From assembly GCA_016718655.1 (NCBI GenBank), contig JADKCV010000038.1, positions 1 through 28,799 on the forward strand: a stretch of DNA of 28,799 bases. Reading direction: 5' to 3'. A program made the translations under genes and the position numbers. Below are positions 7,850 through 16,074 of the stretch, one piece after another (position 1 is the stretch's first letter; each line of letters opens with the position of its first letter). A model generated the notes under the pieces. The model had not been told where the DNA came from. It made no database searches and was given only the letters and a program-made list of their open reading frames with translations. This stretch comes from Flavobacteriales bacterium. Lineage in GTDB: Bacteria; Bacteroidota; Bacteroidia; Flavobacteriales_F; PHOS-HE28.

Positions 7850-9043
7850 ATGATGCACCGCCCGCTCTTCGCGCTCGCTCTTTCGTTCTTCCTCGCACCC
7901 GATACGATCCGCGCCCAGAACCTCCTGGAGCGCACACTCGCCAACGATACCATGCCAAACCTGGTGCCCAATCCAGGATTCGAGGAGGTGGAGCGCACCT
8001 ACTGCGCCTGGACCACCGATGCAGCCAAGTTCAACGCGGCAGTGACCGCTTGGAACTCGCCCACGCAGACCACACCCGACCACTTCAGCACCACGCTGGA
8101 CCCTGAATGTTGGGCACACCCCAAGAAACACAGCAGCGGGAAACAAGGCACGCACAGCGGGAGTGCCATGGTGGGCATCAAGACCTACGGCAAGGGCAAC
8201 ACACCCACCTACTGGCACGAGTACATCCAGACCGAACTGCCAGAAGCGCTACAAGCCGGTGTGCGCTACATCGCCGAATGCTGGGTGCTGCGCGCCGTGC
8301 GGAGCAACGAAGCCAGCAACAACATCGGCATGTACTTCACGGACACGCCCGTGAGCACGCGCGATTGCCTTCCGCTCTACTTCACACCACAGGCCAACGA
8401 GGACAAGGTGGTGAAGGGCGGTTGGCACAAGGTGCGTGGTGTGTTCGACGCCACCGGCACGGAGAAGTTCCTGCTCCTCGGCAACTTCTACGGTGACGAG
8501 GCCACCAGCCATGAGCGACAGCCCGAAGGCGAACGTGGTGCCTACTACTTCATCGATGATGTGAACGTGCGCATCGCGCCGCCAGGCACCGCGCTCACAC
8601 CAACCCCTAAGGCAAGTAACCCACCCGCCCCGCGCCCCGTGGTACCCGACCACGTGAGCAGTACCACCGTGGACATCCACCAGGTGGAACCGGCAGTGGG
8701 CACACGCGTGCGTTTGGACAACGTGCAGTTCGAGTTCGACAAGGCCACGTTGCTACCGGGCTACGAGAAGGAACTGGACAAGCTGGTGGACCTCATGACC
8801 GACTTCCCATTCCTGCGTGTGGAGATCGAGGGGCACACCGATGACCAAGGCAGCGACACGTACAACTTGAAGCTGAGCGACGACCGCGCCAAGGCCGTGG
8901 TGGACCACCTGTTAAAGAAGAAGGTGGACAAGGAGCGCCTGACCTGGAAGGGCTATGGCGAGTCCAAGCCCTTGAAGCCCAACGACGGCGAACCCAATCG
9001 CGCGATCAATCGGCGCGTGGAGTTCCGGGTGTTGGAACGCTGA
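7850..9043 (+). CDS. OmpA-family outer-membrane protein
   Basis: A protein of 397 aa. The signal peptide is MMHRPLFALALSFFLAPDTIRAQ. Residues about 35-245 (NLVPNPGFEEVERTYCAW ... SGSAMVGIKTYG ... YFIDDVNVRI) form a carbohydrate-binding-like beta-sandwich of the kind often fused to OmpA domains in Bacteroidota. A Pro/Thr-rich linker follows. The C-terminal 120 residues are an OmpA/MotB peptidoglycan-binding domain, with FEFDKATLLPGYEKELDKLV, VEIEGHTDDQGSDTYN and a terminal NRRVEFRVL. It probably anchors the outer membrane to peptidoglycan. The start is set by the signal peptide and the adjacent promoter box; an ORF extension upstream is not credible. The second ATG at 7853 could equally be used. 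Confidence 0.88.
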   Translation: MMHRPLFALALSFFLAPDTIRAQNLLERTLANDTMPNLVPNPGFEEVERTYCAWTTDAAKFNAAVTAWNSPTQTTPDHFSTTLDPECWAHPKKHSSGKQGTHSGSAMVGIKTYGKGNTPTYWHEYIQTELPEALQAGVRYIAECWVLRAVRSNEASNNIGMYFTDTPVSTRDCLPLYFTPQANEDKVVKGGWHKVRGVFDATGTEKFLLLGNFYGDEATSHERQPEGERGAYYFIDDVNVRIAPPGTALTPTPKASNPPAPRPVVPDHVSSTTVDIHQVEPAVGTRVRLDNVQFEFDKATLLPGYEKELDKLVDLMTDFPFLRVEIEGHTDDQGSDTYNLKLSDDRAKAVVDHLLKKKVDKERLTWKGYGESKPLKPNDGEPNRAINRRVEFRVLER

Positions 9044-9057
9044 GCACTTCATGGAAC

Positions 9058-9088
9058 GCAAGCGGCCCGGGGACACCGGGCCGCTTGC
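9058..9088. terminator. strong bidirectional hairpin terminator
   Basis: A perfect 13-bp inverted repeat (arms 9058-9070 and 9076-9088, core GCGGCCCGG/CCGGGCCGC) surrounds a 5-nt loop. It sits between the stop of the OmpA gene and the stop of the converging DNA-binding gene. It lacks a T-tract, but position and stability favour a shared terminator. Confidence 0.65.
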
Positions 9089-9115
9089 TGTGCCGCCGCT
9101 GCGGCCATCCACGTA

Positions 9116-9370
9116 CTACGCGTGGGCGTGCTCCTCGCTGAGGATCTGCCGCGCACGATCCAGGATGCGGGTATCATCCAGCGCCACGATACCGCCGTCC
9201 GGTCCGTTCTCCAAGTGTACGCCCATGGGCCTGCCCGCCGCGTGGCCGTAGCCCCCGAAGTAGTTCCACACCGTCTCCACGTTCAGGTCCAGTTCCTTGG
9301 CGATGCGGTGGATGCTCCCATCAGGCAGGGTGTCCTTGATCCGCCGCAGCTCATTGAAGGTGATGTTCAT
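9116..9370 (-). CDS. conserved small DNA-binding protein of Bacteroidota
   Basis: A protein of 84 aa. Residues about 3-40 (ITFNELRRIKDTLPDGSIHRIAKELDLNVETVWNYFGG) form a helix-turn-helix, with SIHRIAKELDLNVETVWNYF as the turn and recognition helix. The second half contains the family signature HLENGPDGGIVALDDTRILDRA. Homologues of this length, starting MNITFNEL-like and ending after a LDDTxILDxA motif, are widespread in Bacteroidota and are annotated only as DNA-binding. Targets are unknown. A TAGTTTTA box lies about 27 nt upstream of the ATG on the minus strand in the intergenic region shared with the cyclase gene. Confidence 0.85.
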   Translation of the reverse strand: MNITFNELRRIKDTLPDGSIHRIAKELDLNVETVWNYFGGYGHAAGRPMGVHLENGPDGGIVALDDTRILDRARQILSEEHAHA

Positions 9371-9461
9371 GATGGGAAGGTTTGGTTGAAGTGTGCCTTA
9401 AAACTACATCACCGGATCGCGGATCCCAAATGGCTGCGGCACGGTGTTGGCAGGGGGCGGC

Positions 9462-9469
9462 TATCTTTC
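9462..9469 (+). promoter_or_regulatory. -7 box of the sensor cyclase gene
   Basis: TATCTTTC (followed by G) matches TAnnTTTG except at the last base and ends 6 nt before the ATG at 9476. No good -33 TTG at 19 nt was found. Confidence 0.4.
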
Positions 9470-9475
9470 GGAACC

Positions 9476-12400
9476 ATGTGGCGCCGCCCTCTCCCGGTCC
9501 TGCTCGCTGCTTTGTGCAGCGCGGCCACGGCGCATGGTCAGCAGTACGACCTTCGCACCTTCAGTCTGGAACAGGGCCTACCCAGCGCCAGCGTCAATGC
9601 CATCTGCGAGGACGCGGACGGCTTCTTGTGGGTGGCCACGGACAATGGCCTTGCACGGGGACAGGGTTCACGCTTCGAAGCCTTCGACCGCTTGCCCAAC
9701 GCACCCGGCACACAGGCCACCGCACTGCTCGCCACCACCGACTCCCAAGGCGGCATCCGCCTTTGGAGCGGCTACCGCAACGGCGCACTGGGATGCTGGA
9801 GCGCAGGCACCTTCATCCCATGGGCCACCAGCACCCCGCTACCCACACACCCCGTTCGCACCCTGTTACCCGGCCCGGAGAACACACTCTGGCTCGCCAG
9901 TCGTGGCGGCGGGATCTGGCGCGTGGACACGATGGCCCGCACCGCCACGGCCATGCACCAAGGCCTGCCGAGCCTTCGGATCAACGCACTTGCCGCCATG
10001 CCTCGGCAGGCACTCGTGGCATGCACCGATAGTGGACTCTTCCATTGGAAGCAGGACCGCTGGCACCCTGCACCGGCCAACGCCGAACTGCGTGGGCGCC
10101 GCGCGCTTTCGGTATGGGTGGACAGTCTGGGTGTGTTGGTGGGCACCAACGAAGGCTACTTGGAATTGGACCATGACCTGGCACCGTTGCCCCTCGCGCA
10201 GCGCTTCGCCGGATATCAACCACTGGTGTTGCCACACCCTGTGGTGCTCGCTGCGTTGCGTTCCAGCGCTGGCGATCTGTGGTTGGGCACGCCGGGAGGG
10301 TTGGTACACCTGGATCGCAGGGGCGGTGTTCCACACCTCACCACCATGACGGAGGCCAACGGATTGGGGCACGATCTGGTGCGCTGCTTGCACCAGGACC
10401 GTAGCGGCGGCACCTGGGCGGGCACCGGCTATGGCGGCATCAGCAAATTCACCAGCGATGCCTTCCTCTACGTCACCGAGCGCGATGGATTGGGTTCACG
10501 CATCGTCAGTGGTATCCACCGCTGCGGCGATGGGCTACTGTGGTTCGGCACGCAAGGTGGCGGGGTGGCGCGTTTCGATGGTGGTCGCATGCAACGCTTC
10601 GGACGCGAACAGGGTCTGCCATCGCTCTTCGTCACCTGCCTGGGCGAGGATGTGGAAGGCTACCTGCTCGCTGGAACCGCCATGCACGGACTGCATCGGT
10701 TGGTGGACGAACGTTTCGTGCACGTGCAACTGCCAGGCCTTGCGGAACAGACCCGCATCCACGCCATCCACCGGGCGGATGATGGCCAATTGCACATCGC
10801 CACCGGGCAAGGCCTCTACATCGCATCCAATGGTCGGTACACCGCTGTGGGTCCGGTCCGGCGTTCGGTGCATGAAGTGGTCACCACGGCCGACTCGATG
10901 TGGTTGGCGACGGACAGTGGGCTTTACGTCGGTGTACGCGGCACGGGTGGACCGATCATGCGAGTGAAGGCGGTGCCCACCACGGCCATCAACGACCTGG
11001 TGCGTGACCCCTTCGGCAGCATCTGGATGGGCACTGCGGACCGGGGCTTGTTGCGGTTGCAAGGAGGAAGGCTGGAGACCTATGGCCGCGAGGCGGGCAT
11101 GCAGAGCCTGAGCGTGGAGCAGGTGATGCTGGACGCGTACGCCAACCTGTGGCTGGGCACGCGGCAAGGCATCCACCAAGTGGAACTGGATGCGTTGCAG
11201 GAACAGGTGTTGGGCATCCGCAGCTACGGTCCGGAGGATGGTTTCATCGGCTTGGAGAGCCTACGCGGCGCAGGCCTGTTGGACACGGACAGCAGCCTGT
11301 GGTTCGGCACCGTACGGGGCGCCATCCGTTATGATCCGCAGCAGGTGGTGGAGGACCCGCGGGAACCGCTCGTCCACCTCATGGACATGCAGCTCTTCTA
11401 CGAACGGCCGGACTGGTCGCCTTGGTGTCACGGTATGGCACGTAACGGCCTGCCCACGCAATTGGAACTGCCCCACGACAAGAACCACCTCACCTTCGTG
11501 TTCACCGGCATCTCCCTGGCTTATCCGGAGAAGGTGCGTTTCCGTTGGATCCTGGAGGGCTATGACCCGGACTGGTCACCGATCACCGCCACGCAGCGCG
11601 TCACCTACAGCAACATCCCGCCGGGCGACTACACCTTCAAGGTGATGGCCCGCAACGCCAGCGGCATCTGGAATGAACAGCCGGTGGCCTACACGTTCAG
11701 CATCGCACCGCCCTTCTGGCGGACCAATACCTTCCGCTTCGGGGGTGGGGCCACTCTGTTACTGGGCTTCTTCGGGCTGGTGCGCCTGCGCGAGCGCAAC
11801 CTGCGGCGCGACCGTCAGCGCTTGGAGGCCACCGTGGCCAAGCGCACCGCTGAACTGGAGCGCGAGAAGGACCGTAGCGATGCACTGCTGCGCAACATCC
11901 TGCCCGCCAGTACGGCCGAGGAACTGAAGCGCAAAGGCTCCGCCGATGCCCGGCGCTACGAACACTGCACCGTGCTCTTCAGCGACTTCAAGGGCTTCAC
12001 CACCTTCAGTAGCCGCATGGACAGCGACACGTTGGTGGCCGAACTGGACCACTACTTCCGCTTGTTCGACACGTTGTGCGGAACCCATGGGTTGGAGAAG
12101 ATCAAGACGATCGGCGATGCGTACATGTGCGCCGCGGGCATTCCGGAGCCCTCTCCCACCCACGCCCTGGACGGGGTGCTGATGGCACTGGGCATGTTGG
12201 ACGCTGTGGAGCGCAGCAATGACGACCGCCGTGCCAAAGGGCTGCAGGAGTGGCCGGTGCGCATCGGCCTGCACAGTGGACCGGTGGTGGCCGGTGTGGT
12301 GGGTGAGAAGAAGTTCGCCTACGACATCTGGGGCGATACGGTGAATCTCGCCAGTCGCATGGAGAGCAACGGCGAAGCAGGGCAGGTGAACATCAGCGGC

Positions 12401-12586
12401 CCGGTATATGCGCAGGTGATGGACCTGGTGGTGGTGCGCCCGCGCGGCCCCATCAAGGTGAAGGGCAAGGGCGAGGTACAGATGTACTTCGTGGAGCGGT
12501 TGCGACCCGAGTGGAGTGGCAATGCCACCGGCACACTGCCCAACGCAGCCTTATTGGCTTTGCGCGCAGCGCGCATGAACGGATAG
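9476..12586 (+). CDS. propeller sensor - class III adenylate cyclase
   Basis: A protein of 1036 aa that probably converts ATP to cAMP in response to a periplasmic signal. The signal peptide (MWRRPLPVLLAALCSAATAHG) is followed by a two-component-regulator type beta-propeller of repeats such as DADGFLWVATDNGLA, GSIWMGTADRGLLRL and ANLWLGTRQGIHQV. A Y_Y_Y domain (RWILEGYDPDWSPI ... PPGDYTFKVMARN) leads to a membrane helix near residues 752-770, a short coiled coil and the cyclase domain (about 830-1010). Catalytic residues are complete: metal Asp837 and Asp881, purine-specifying Lys877 and Asp950 (Lys/Asp indicates ATP, not GTP), and Asn957 and Arg961 for the transition state. The start at 9476 is set by the signal peptide; the frame continues upstream without support. 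Confidence 0.9.
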   Translation: MWRRPLPVLLAALCSAATAHGQQYDLRTFSLEQGLPSASVNAICEDADGFLWVATDNGLARGQGSRFEAFDRLPNAPGTQATALLATTDSQGGIRLWSGYRNGALGCWSAGTFIPWATSTPLPTHPVRTLLPGPENTLWLASRGGGIWRVDTMARTATAMHQGLPSLRINALAAMPRQALVACTDSGLFHWKQDRWHPAPANAELRGRRALSVWVDSLGVLVGTNEGYLELDHDLAPLPLAQRFAGYQPLVLPHPVVLAALRSSAGDLWLGTPGGLVHLDRRGGVPHLTTMTEANGLGHDLVRCLHQDRSGGTWAGTGYGGISKFTSDAFLYVTERDGLGSRIVSGIHRCGDGLLWFGTQGGGVARFDGGRMQRFGREQGLPSLFVTCLGEDVEGYLLAGTAMHGLHRLVDERFVHVQLPGLAEQTRIHAIHRADDGQLHIATGQGLYIASNGRYTAVGPVRRSVHEVVTTADSMWLATDSGLYVGVRGTGGPIMRVKAVPTTAINDLVRDPFGSIWMGTADRGLLRLQGGRLETYGREAGMQSLSVEQVMLDAYANLWLGTRQGIHQVELDALQEQVLGIRSYGPEDGFIGLESLRGAGLLDTDSSLWFGTVRGAIRYDPQQVVEDPREPLVHLMDMQLFYERPDWSPWCHGMARNGLPTQLELPHDKNHLTFVFTGISLAYPEKVRFRWILEGYDPDWSPITATQRVTYSNIPPGDYTFKVMARNASGIWNEQPVAYTFSIAPPFWRTNTFRFGGGATLLLGFFGLVRLRERNLRRDRQRLEATVAKRTAELEREKDRSDALLRNILPASTAEELKRKGSADARRYEHCTVLFSDFKGFTTFSSRMDSDTLVAELDHYFRLFDTLCGTHGLEKIKTIGDAYMCAAGIPEPSPTHALDGVLMALGMLDAVERSNDDRRAKGLQEWPVRIGLHSGPVVAGVVGEKKFAYDIWGDTVNLASRMESNGEAGQVNISGPVYAQVMDLVVVRPRGPIKVKGKGEVQMYFVERLRPEWSGNATGTLPNAALLALRAARMNG

Positions 12587-12660
12587 GCCTACACGCTGTT
12601 CCAGCCTACCGGAGGACGGGCATCCTACCTGGAAGCGTTGCGCATCGCAACACCACCTGC

Positions 12661-13263
12661 TCACACGCGCTTGAACACCAGGTCGAAGAAGGTGCGGTCC
12701 ACCAGGATCTCCTGGAGCACCCCGGCGTGGTAGGTGTAGAAGTTCACCTTCTTGTCCGGCATGGTCAGCTTGTACCGCCCGCCCCCCAAGGCTTCCAGCA
12801 CACAATCATCCAGCACGCTCTCCACATAGATGCGCGACTGACCGATGGGCTCCTCGTAGTACATGCGGGCGGTGCTCCAGGAATTGGTGCACGGCTTGGT
12901 CACCGTGCGCTTCGGATGAACGAAACCCTCCAGGCCGGTCGGATGCACGCGCATGTGGCTGCTGTCGCGCACCGATCCGTTCACGTGCACACTGCTCTTG
13001 CAGGCCGTGATCCGTTCGCCGGCGTACTCGGTGATCATGCTTGTGCGGATCACCTGGGGCCACACCACCATCACTTCGCTGAGGGAGACCATCGAGTAGA
13101 TCATGCGGGTGCCCACCATGCCGCGGCTCACCCGCACCTGCCCTACCACATCGTCGTTCACATGGATGGTGAAGATGCTGGGTTGGGCCTCCGCAGCACA
13201 ACACGTGCCGAGCGCCAAGGAAACGGAGAAGGTGTAGCGGAGGAGCGCCGACTGAAGGGCCAT
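12661..13263 (-). CDS. DUF6134 family exported protein
   Basis: A protein of 200 aa. It has a signal peptide (MALQSALLRYTFSVSLALG, cleaved near AEAQ). The rest is strand-rich and resembles DUF6134 of Bacteroidota: FTIHVNDDVVGQVRVSR, YSMVSLSEVMVVW, YYEEPIGQSRIYVES and the C-terminal NFYTYHAGVLQEILVDRTF. Function is unknown. The minus-strand box TACCTTGG ends 4 nt before the ATG. It lies 79 nt downstream of the GldM-C-like gene on the same strand and converges with the cyclase gene. Confidence 0.8.
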   Translation of the reverse strand: MALQSALLRYTFSVSLALGTCCAAEAQPSIFTIHVNDDVVGQVRVSRGMVGTRMIYSMVSLSEVMVVWPQVIRTSMITEYAGERITACKSSVHVNGSVRDSSHMRVHPTGLEGFVHPKRTVTKPCTNSWSTARMYYEEPIGQSRIYVESVLDDCVLEALGGGRYKLTMPDKKVNFYTYHAGVLQEILVDRTFFDLVFKRV

Positions 13264-13342
13264 GGTACCAAGGTACGCCGACCGCGAAGCCCGGCCGGCC
13301 GGGCGACGACGAATGCCCGACAGGTTCCTGTGAATTCATGGG

Positions 13343-13759
13343 CTACCCCTTCCAGATGAATTCGGCCGGCTCCACCGGCCAGACCTTGCCACTGGCATCC
13401 ACCACCGCTGCGGTGATGGTGAAGGTGGAGGCGGGCGGCAGGTTCTTCAACATGGTGCGCATCTCGGTGGTCAGCTCGGGGCCCTTGGCGGTAAGGGTGA
13501 AGCGCTTCTTGTCGCAGTCCATGATGGCGATGGTGAAGGTGGTGACCCGTGCATCGGCCACGCAACCGTGCAATCCCAGTGCAGTAGCCTTGGCCAGGTC
13601 CGTGGGCAGGAAGGTGCCACCGTGCTTGCCTGCGAGGTGGATGGCCGGAGGGCCGCCGGGCGCCATACCGGCATGCACTGGCACAGGTGGATGTGCGATG
13701 GCACGCAGGGCGAGGATGGTGGACAGCACAGCGAGCAGGAGGATGGTGCGGAGGGACAT
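13343..13759 (-). CDS. exported protein with GldM C-terminal-like domain
   Basis: A protein of 138 aa with a signal peptide (MSLRTILLLAVLSTILALRAIA). Residues about 55-138 resemble the last domain of GldM, the T9SS/gliding motor ring protein: VADARVTTFTIAIMDCDKK, then GPELTTEMRTMLKNLPPAST and FTITAAVVDASGKVWP. It lacks the membrane helix and the other GldM domains, so it is not the motor component. Stand-alone copies of this domain occur in Bacteroidota and their role is unknown. The start is the only ATG that opens the signal peptide. Confidence 0.6.
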   Translation of the reverse strand: MSLRTILLLAVLSTILALRAIAHPPVPVHAGMAPGGPPAIHLAGKHGGTFLPTDLAKATALGLHGCVADARVTTFTIAIMDCDKKRFTLTAKGPELTTEMRTMLKNLPPASTFTITAAVVDASGKVWPVEPAEFIWKG

Positions 13760-13882
13760 GGTGTGAAGGGTTAGGGGTTACATGAGCTGCAATGCAAGCC
13801 GGCGCACCAGGTAACGTCCTTACCTCTATCTTCACACAACCACCATGGTTCACTCTCGTCTTGTGAACGAACCCTTACCTCC

Positions 13883-15643
13883 ATGGAACGCATCGTGATC
13901 ATAGCCGGATTGCTCAGTGCCCATCAGGTGCTTGCGCAACCGTTGAACTGCGACTTCTCCACTAGCGCGGAGATCTGCTTTCAAGCCAACGGCTCCGTGG
14001 TGGCCTCGGTGAGTGGAGGTACTCCGCCGTACGCCTATTTCTGGATGCCCGAGCCCCCGACCGGGCAGGGTACCCCATCCCTGATCGGCCTTCCGTCAGG
14101 CGCATACACCCTCACGATCACCGATGCGCTCGGCACCGAAGGCATCTTCGTGGTGAATGTGGTGCATGATCTGAGCCTGGGTTGGACCGGCGCTGGCAGC
14201 TATGCGGCCGCACATGGCTGGACAGGCTTCGGAGTGCCTTGCGAAGGGGAATGCAATGGGGCCATGGCCATGCCCGATCCGCCCCTGGTCGAAGGACCGT
14301 TCCTCTACGAATGGTCCGATCCGACGATCACGCAGATCGCCACCTCGCCACAGGGCGATCCGGTGTTCTTCGGGTTCTGTGCGGATGGCACGTATTCCTA
14401 CACCGTGAGCAACCCGTTGGGTTGCAGTAGCACCAGCCTGCCCTTCACCAACCCCGTGGTGCCCGATGCTTCCTTGTGGACCCTCGGTGATACCATCGTA
14501 CCCAGTGCATGCGACCAGACGACGGGTCAGACGGTGCTGTTCCAAGAGTTGGCTTGGCCTTGGCCTACCGAACTGGTGGTCACCAATGGGTTGGGGAACC
14601 ACTTTCATCGGCTCGGGACGAACCGGTTATTCATCATCGTTGACCTGGCGGTGGGTACGTACACGGCCAGCTTGGCCTTTGGTTCCTCTGCGTGCAGGCA
14701 GGAGATCATCTTCACCATTCCCGGGGTGGGTGAAGGCTGTCAGGGAGTAAGTGGTGCGGTCCATCTGGATGGAGACCTGGACTGCATGCAGGACCCCGGT
14801 GAACCGGCCATGCCTGGTCGCGTGCTGCGCGTGGACCCCGGAGGAATGCTCGCCATCACCGATGCGCAAGGGAACTATAACATGGCATTGGACGATGGCG
14901 ATTACACGCTCACCTGGCTCGACACGACCAGTGAGCCCACTTGTCCGGCCGCCTCCTCGATCCCGTTCTCGGTGAATGGCGCACCTGCTGTGGTTGACAT
15001 TGCTGCCACAGGTGATGGCCCCCTCGACCTGAGCATCACCCTACGTGATCCGGTTCCAGAACACCGGCACGGATACGGCCTTCACCGTGGTGATCACGGA
15101 CACCCTCGCTGCCGAACTCGACATGGCCTCCTACGAACAGGGCTCAGCCTCGCATCCCTTCACCGTGTCGTTCAAACCGGACCGGGTGGTGGAGTGGCGT
15201 TCTCGAACATCCAGCTGCCGGACAGTAATGTGAATGAAGCGGCGAGCCATGGCGCCGTGGGCTTCCGCATCCGACCGACGCTCCCATTGCTCCCCGGAAC
15301 GCCATTGGCGAACGCGGCCGATATCTTCTTCGACTTCAATGCGCCCATCCGCACGAACACCAGTACCCTGATGGCCACCATGGCCACCGGTGTGGCGGAG
15401 CGCACGGAGCATAAGATGCACCTCTTCCCCAACCCGACGACCGGGCACTTCACCGTCGCGCTGGAAGGCCAAGAGCTCGCCTTGTTGCGGCTGTTCTCCA
15501 CGGACGGTCGCTTGGCGGTGCAGCAGCGGCTGACCGGCACACGAGTGGAATTGGCCTTGGCGGGCTTGGCACCGGGCGCGTACCGGGCCGAGGTGCGCAC
15601 GGCCGACGGTGCAGTATACCAGCGCAGTGTGTTGGTACAGTAG
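13883..15643 (+). CDS. T9SS cargo protein with internal deletion and compensating frameshift
   Basis: A continuous frame of 586 aa. It has a signal peptide (MERIVIIAGLLSAHQVLAQ), a SprB-like repeat (about residues 20-95), a SdrD-B-like domain (about 295-360), a DUF7619-like domain and a type A sorting domain (HKMHLFPNPTTGHFTVALEG to the end). The middle of the DUF7619 part is abnormal. Between about 15045 and 15200 the conserved residues IRFQNTGTDTAFTVVITDTL lie in a different frame from the rest. The N-terminal part of that domain (roughly 130 residues in relatives) is missing at 15040-15045. A lost T near 15200-15201 restores the frame. About 52 translated residues are therefore out of frame. 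Surface export is expected, but the copy may be defective. Confidence 0.75.
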   Translation: MERIVIIAGLLSAHQVLAQPLNCDFSTSAEICFQANGSVVASVSGGTPPYAYFWMPEPPTGQGTPSLIGLPSGAYTLTITDALGTEGIFVVNVVHDLSLGWTGAGSYAAAHGWTGFGVPCEGECNGAMAMPDPPLVEGPFLYEWSDPTITQIATSPQGDPVFFGFCADGTYSYTVSNPLGCSSTSLPFTNPVVPDASLWTLGDTIVPSACDQTTGQTVLFQELAWPWPTELVVTNGLGNHFHRLGTNRLFIIVDLAVGTYTASLAFGSSACRQEIIFTIPGVGEGCQGVSGAVHLDGDLDCMQDPGEPAMPGRVLRVDPGGMLAITDAQGNYNMALDDGDYTLTWLDTTSEPTCPAASSIPFSVNGAPAVVDIAATGDGPLDLSITLRDPVPEHRHGYGLHRGDHGHPRCRTRHGLLRTGLSLASLHRVVQTGPGGGVAFSNIQLPDSNVNEAASHGAVGFRIRPTLPLLPGTPLANAADIFFDFNAPIRTNTSTLMATMATGVAERTEHKMHLFPNPTTGHFTVALEGQELALLRLFSTDGRLAVQQRLTGTRVELALAGLAPGAYRAEVRTADGAVYQRSVLVQ

Positions 15644-15703
15644 CGCGTTGAAGGCGGCACGGTGGTCTCATTCACCAGTCCACGTCCTGTTGCCTTGCCC
15701 TAT

Positions 15704-15843
15704 CTGAACCCGCTGATCACGCCCTTGAGGTCGATGTCCATGCCTTTGGCGGCTAGTACTTCGGGCAGGCTGGGCATGCGCATGATCGCGTCGCAGGACC
15801 TGTCCCGCGCCAAGGGGATGGGCACCACGAAGCCGGCGCCGGC
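15704..15843 (-). repeat. fhs 3'-end remnant 1
   Basis: On the minus strand this encodes a diverged copy of the last 39 or so residues of formate-tetrahydrofolate ligase, ending M-D-I-D-L-K-G-V-I-S-G-F-R then TAG. Compared with intact fhs (23254-23372) it has more mismatches than the other copies and about 22 extra bases near 15795-15816. Homology stops at the 12-bp palindrome GCCGGCGCCGGC. It lies 60 bp downstream of the stop of the preceding cargo gene. It has no start and is not a gene. Confidence 0.85.
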
Positions 15844-16074
15844 ACGGTTGAGCACGTTGAGCGTTTCAGGCCGAAATGCGCCTCACCTTGGCAACGGACG
15901 ATCATGATCGCTTGTTCGGTTCATGGTTGCGCCACGACAAGTGGAAGCTGCCGATCGCCTGAATTGCGTTGGACTCCGAACCTTCATCGGCCGATCCCGC
16001 GGGGCAAAGCCTCACCCACGAACCAAGCAAATGGATCGACAAATGACTATATTCGCTCAACCGATCATCGATAA
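15844..16074 (+). promoter_or_regulatory. promoter region of the first tandem cargo gene
   Basis: This intergenic stretch has no credible gene. It matches 18976-19206 over most of its length. TATATTCG at 16048-16055 fits the TAnnTTyG box and ends 19 nt before the ATG at 16075. The same box in the same place precedes the second copy, which supports its being functional. Confidence 0.5.

Noticed and set aside
9122..9475. 118-residue N-terminal extension of the cyclase
   Set aside because: The extension overlaps the antisense DNA-binding gene, while a signal peptide and promoter box fix the start at 9476.
12511..13359. 282-codon plus-strand frame overlapping the DUF6134 gene
   Set aside because: It is a His/Ala-rich shadow of the minus-strand gene and overlaps the cyclase C-terminus in another frame.
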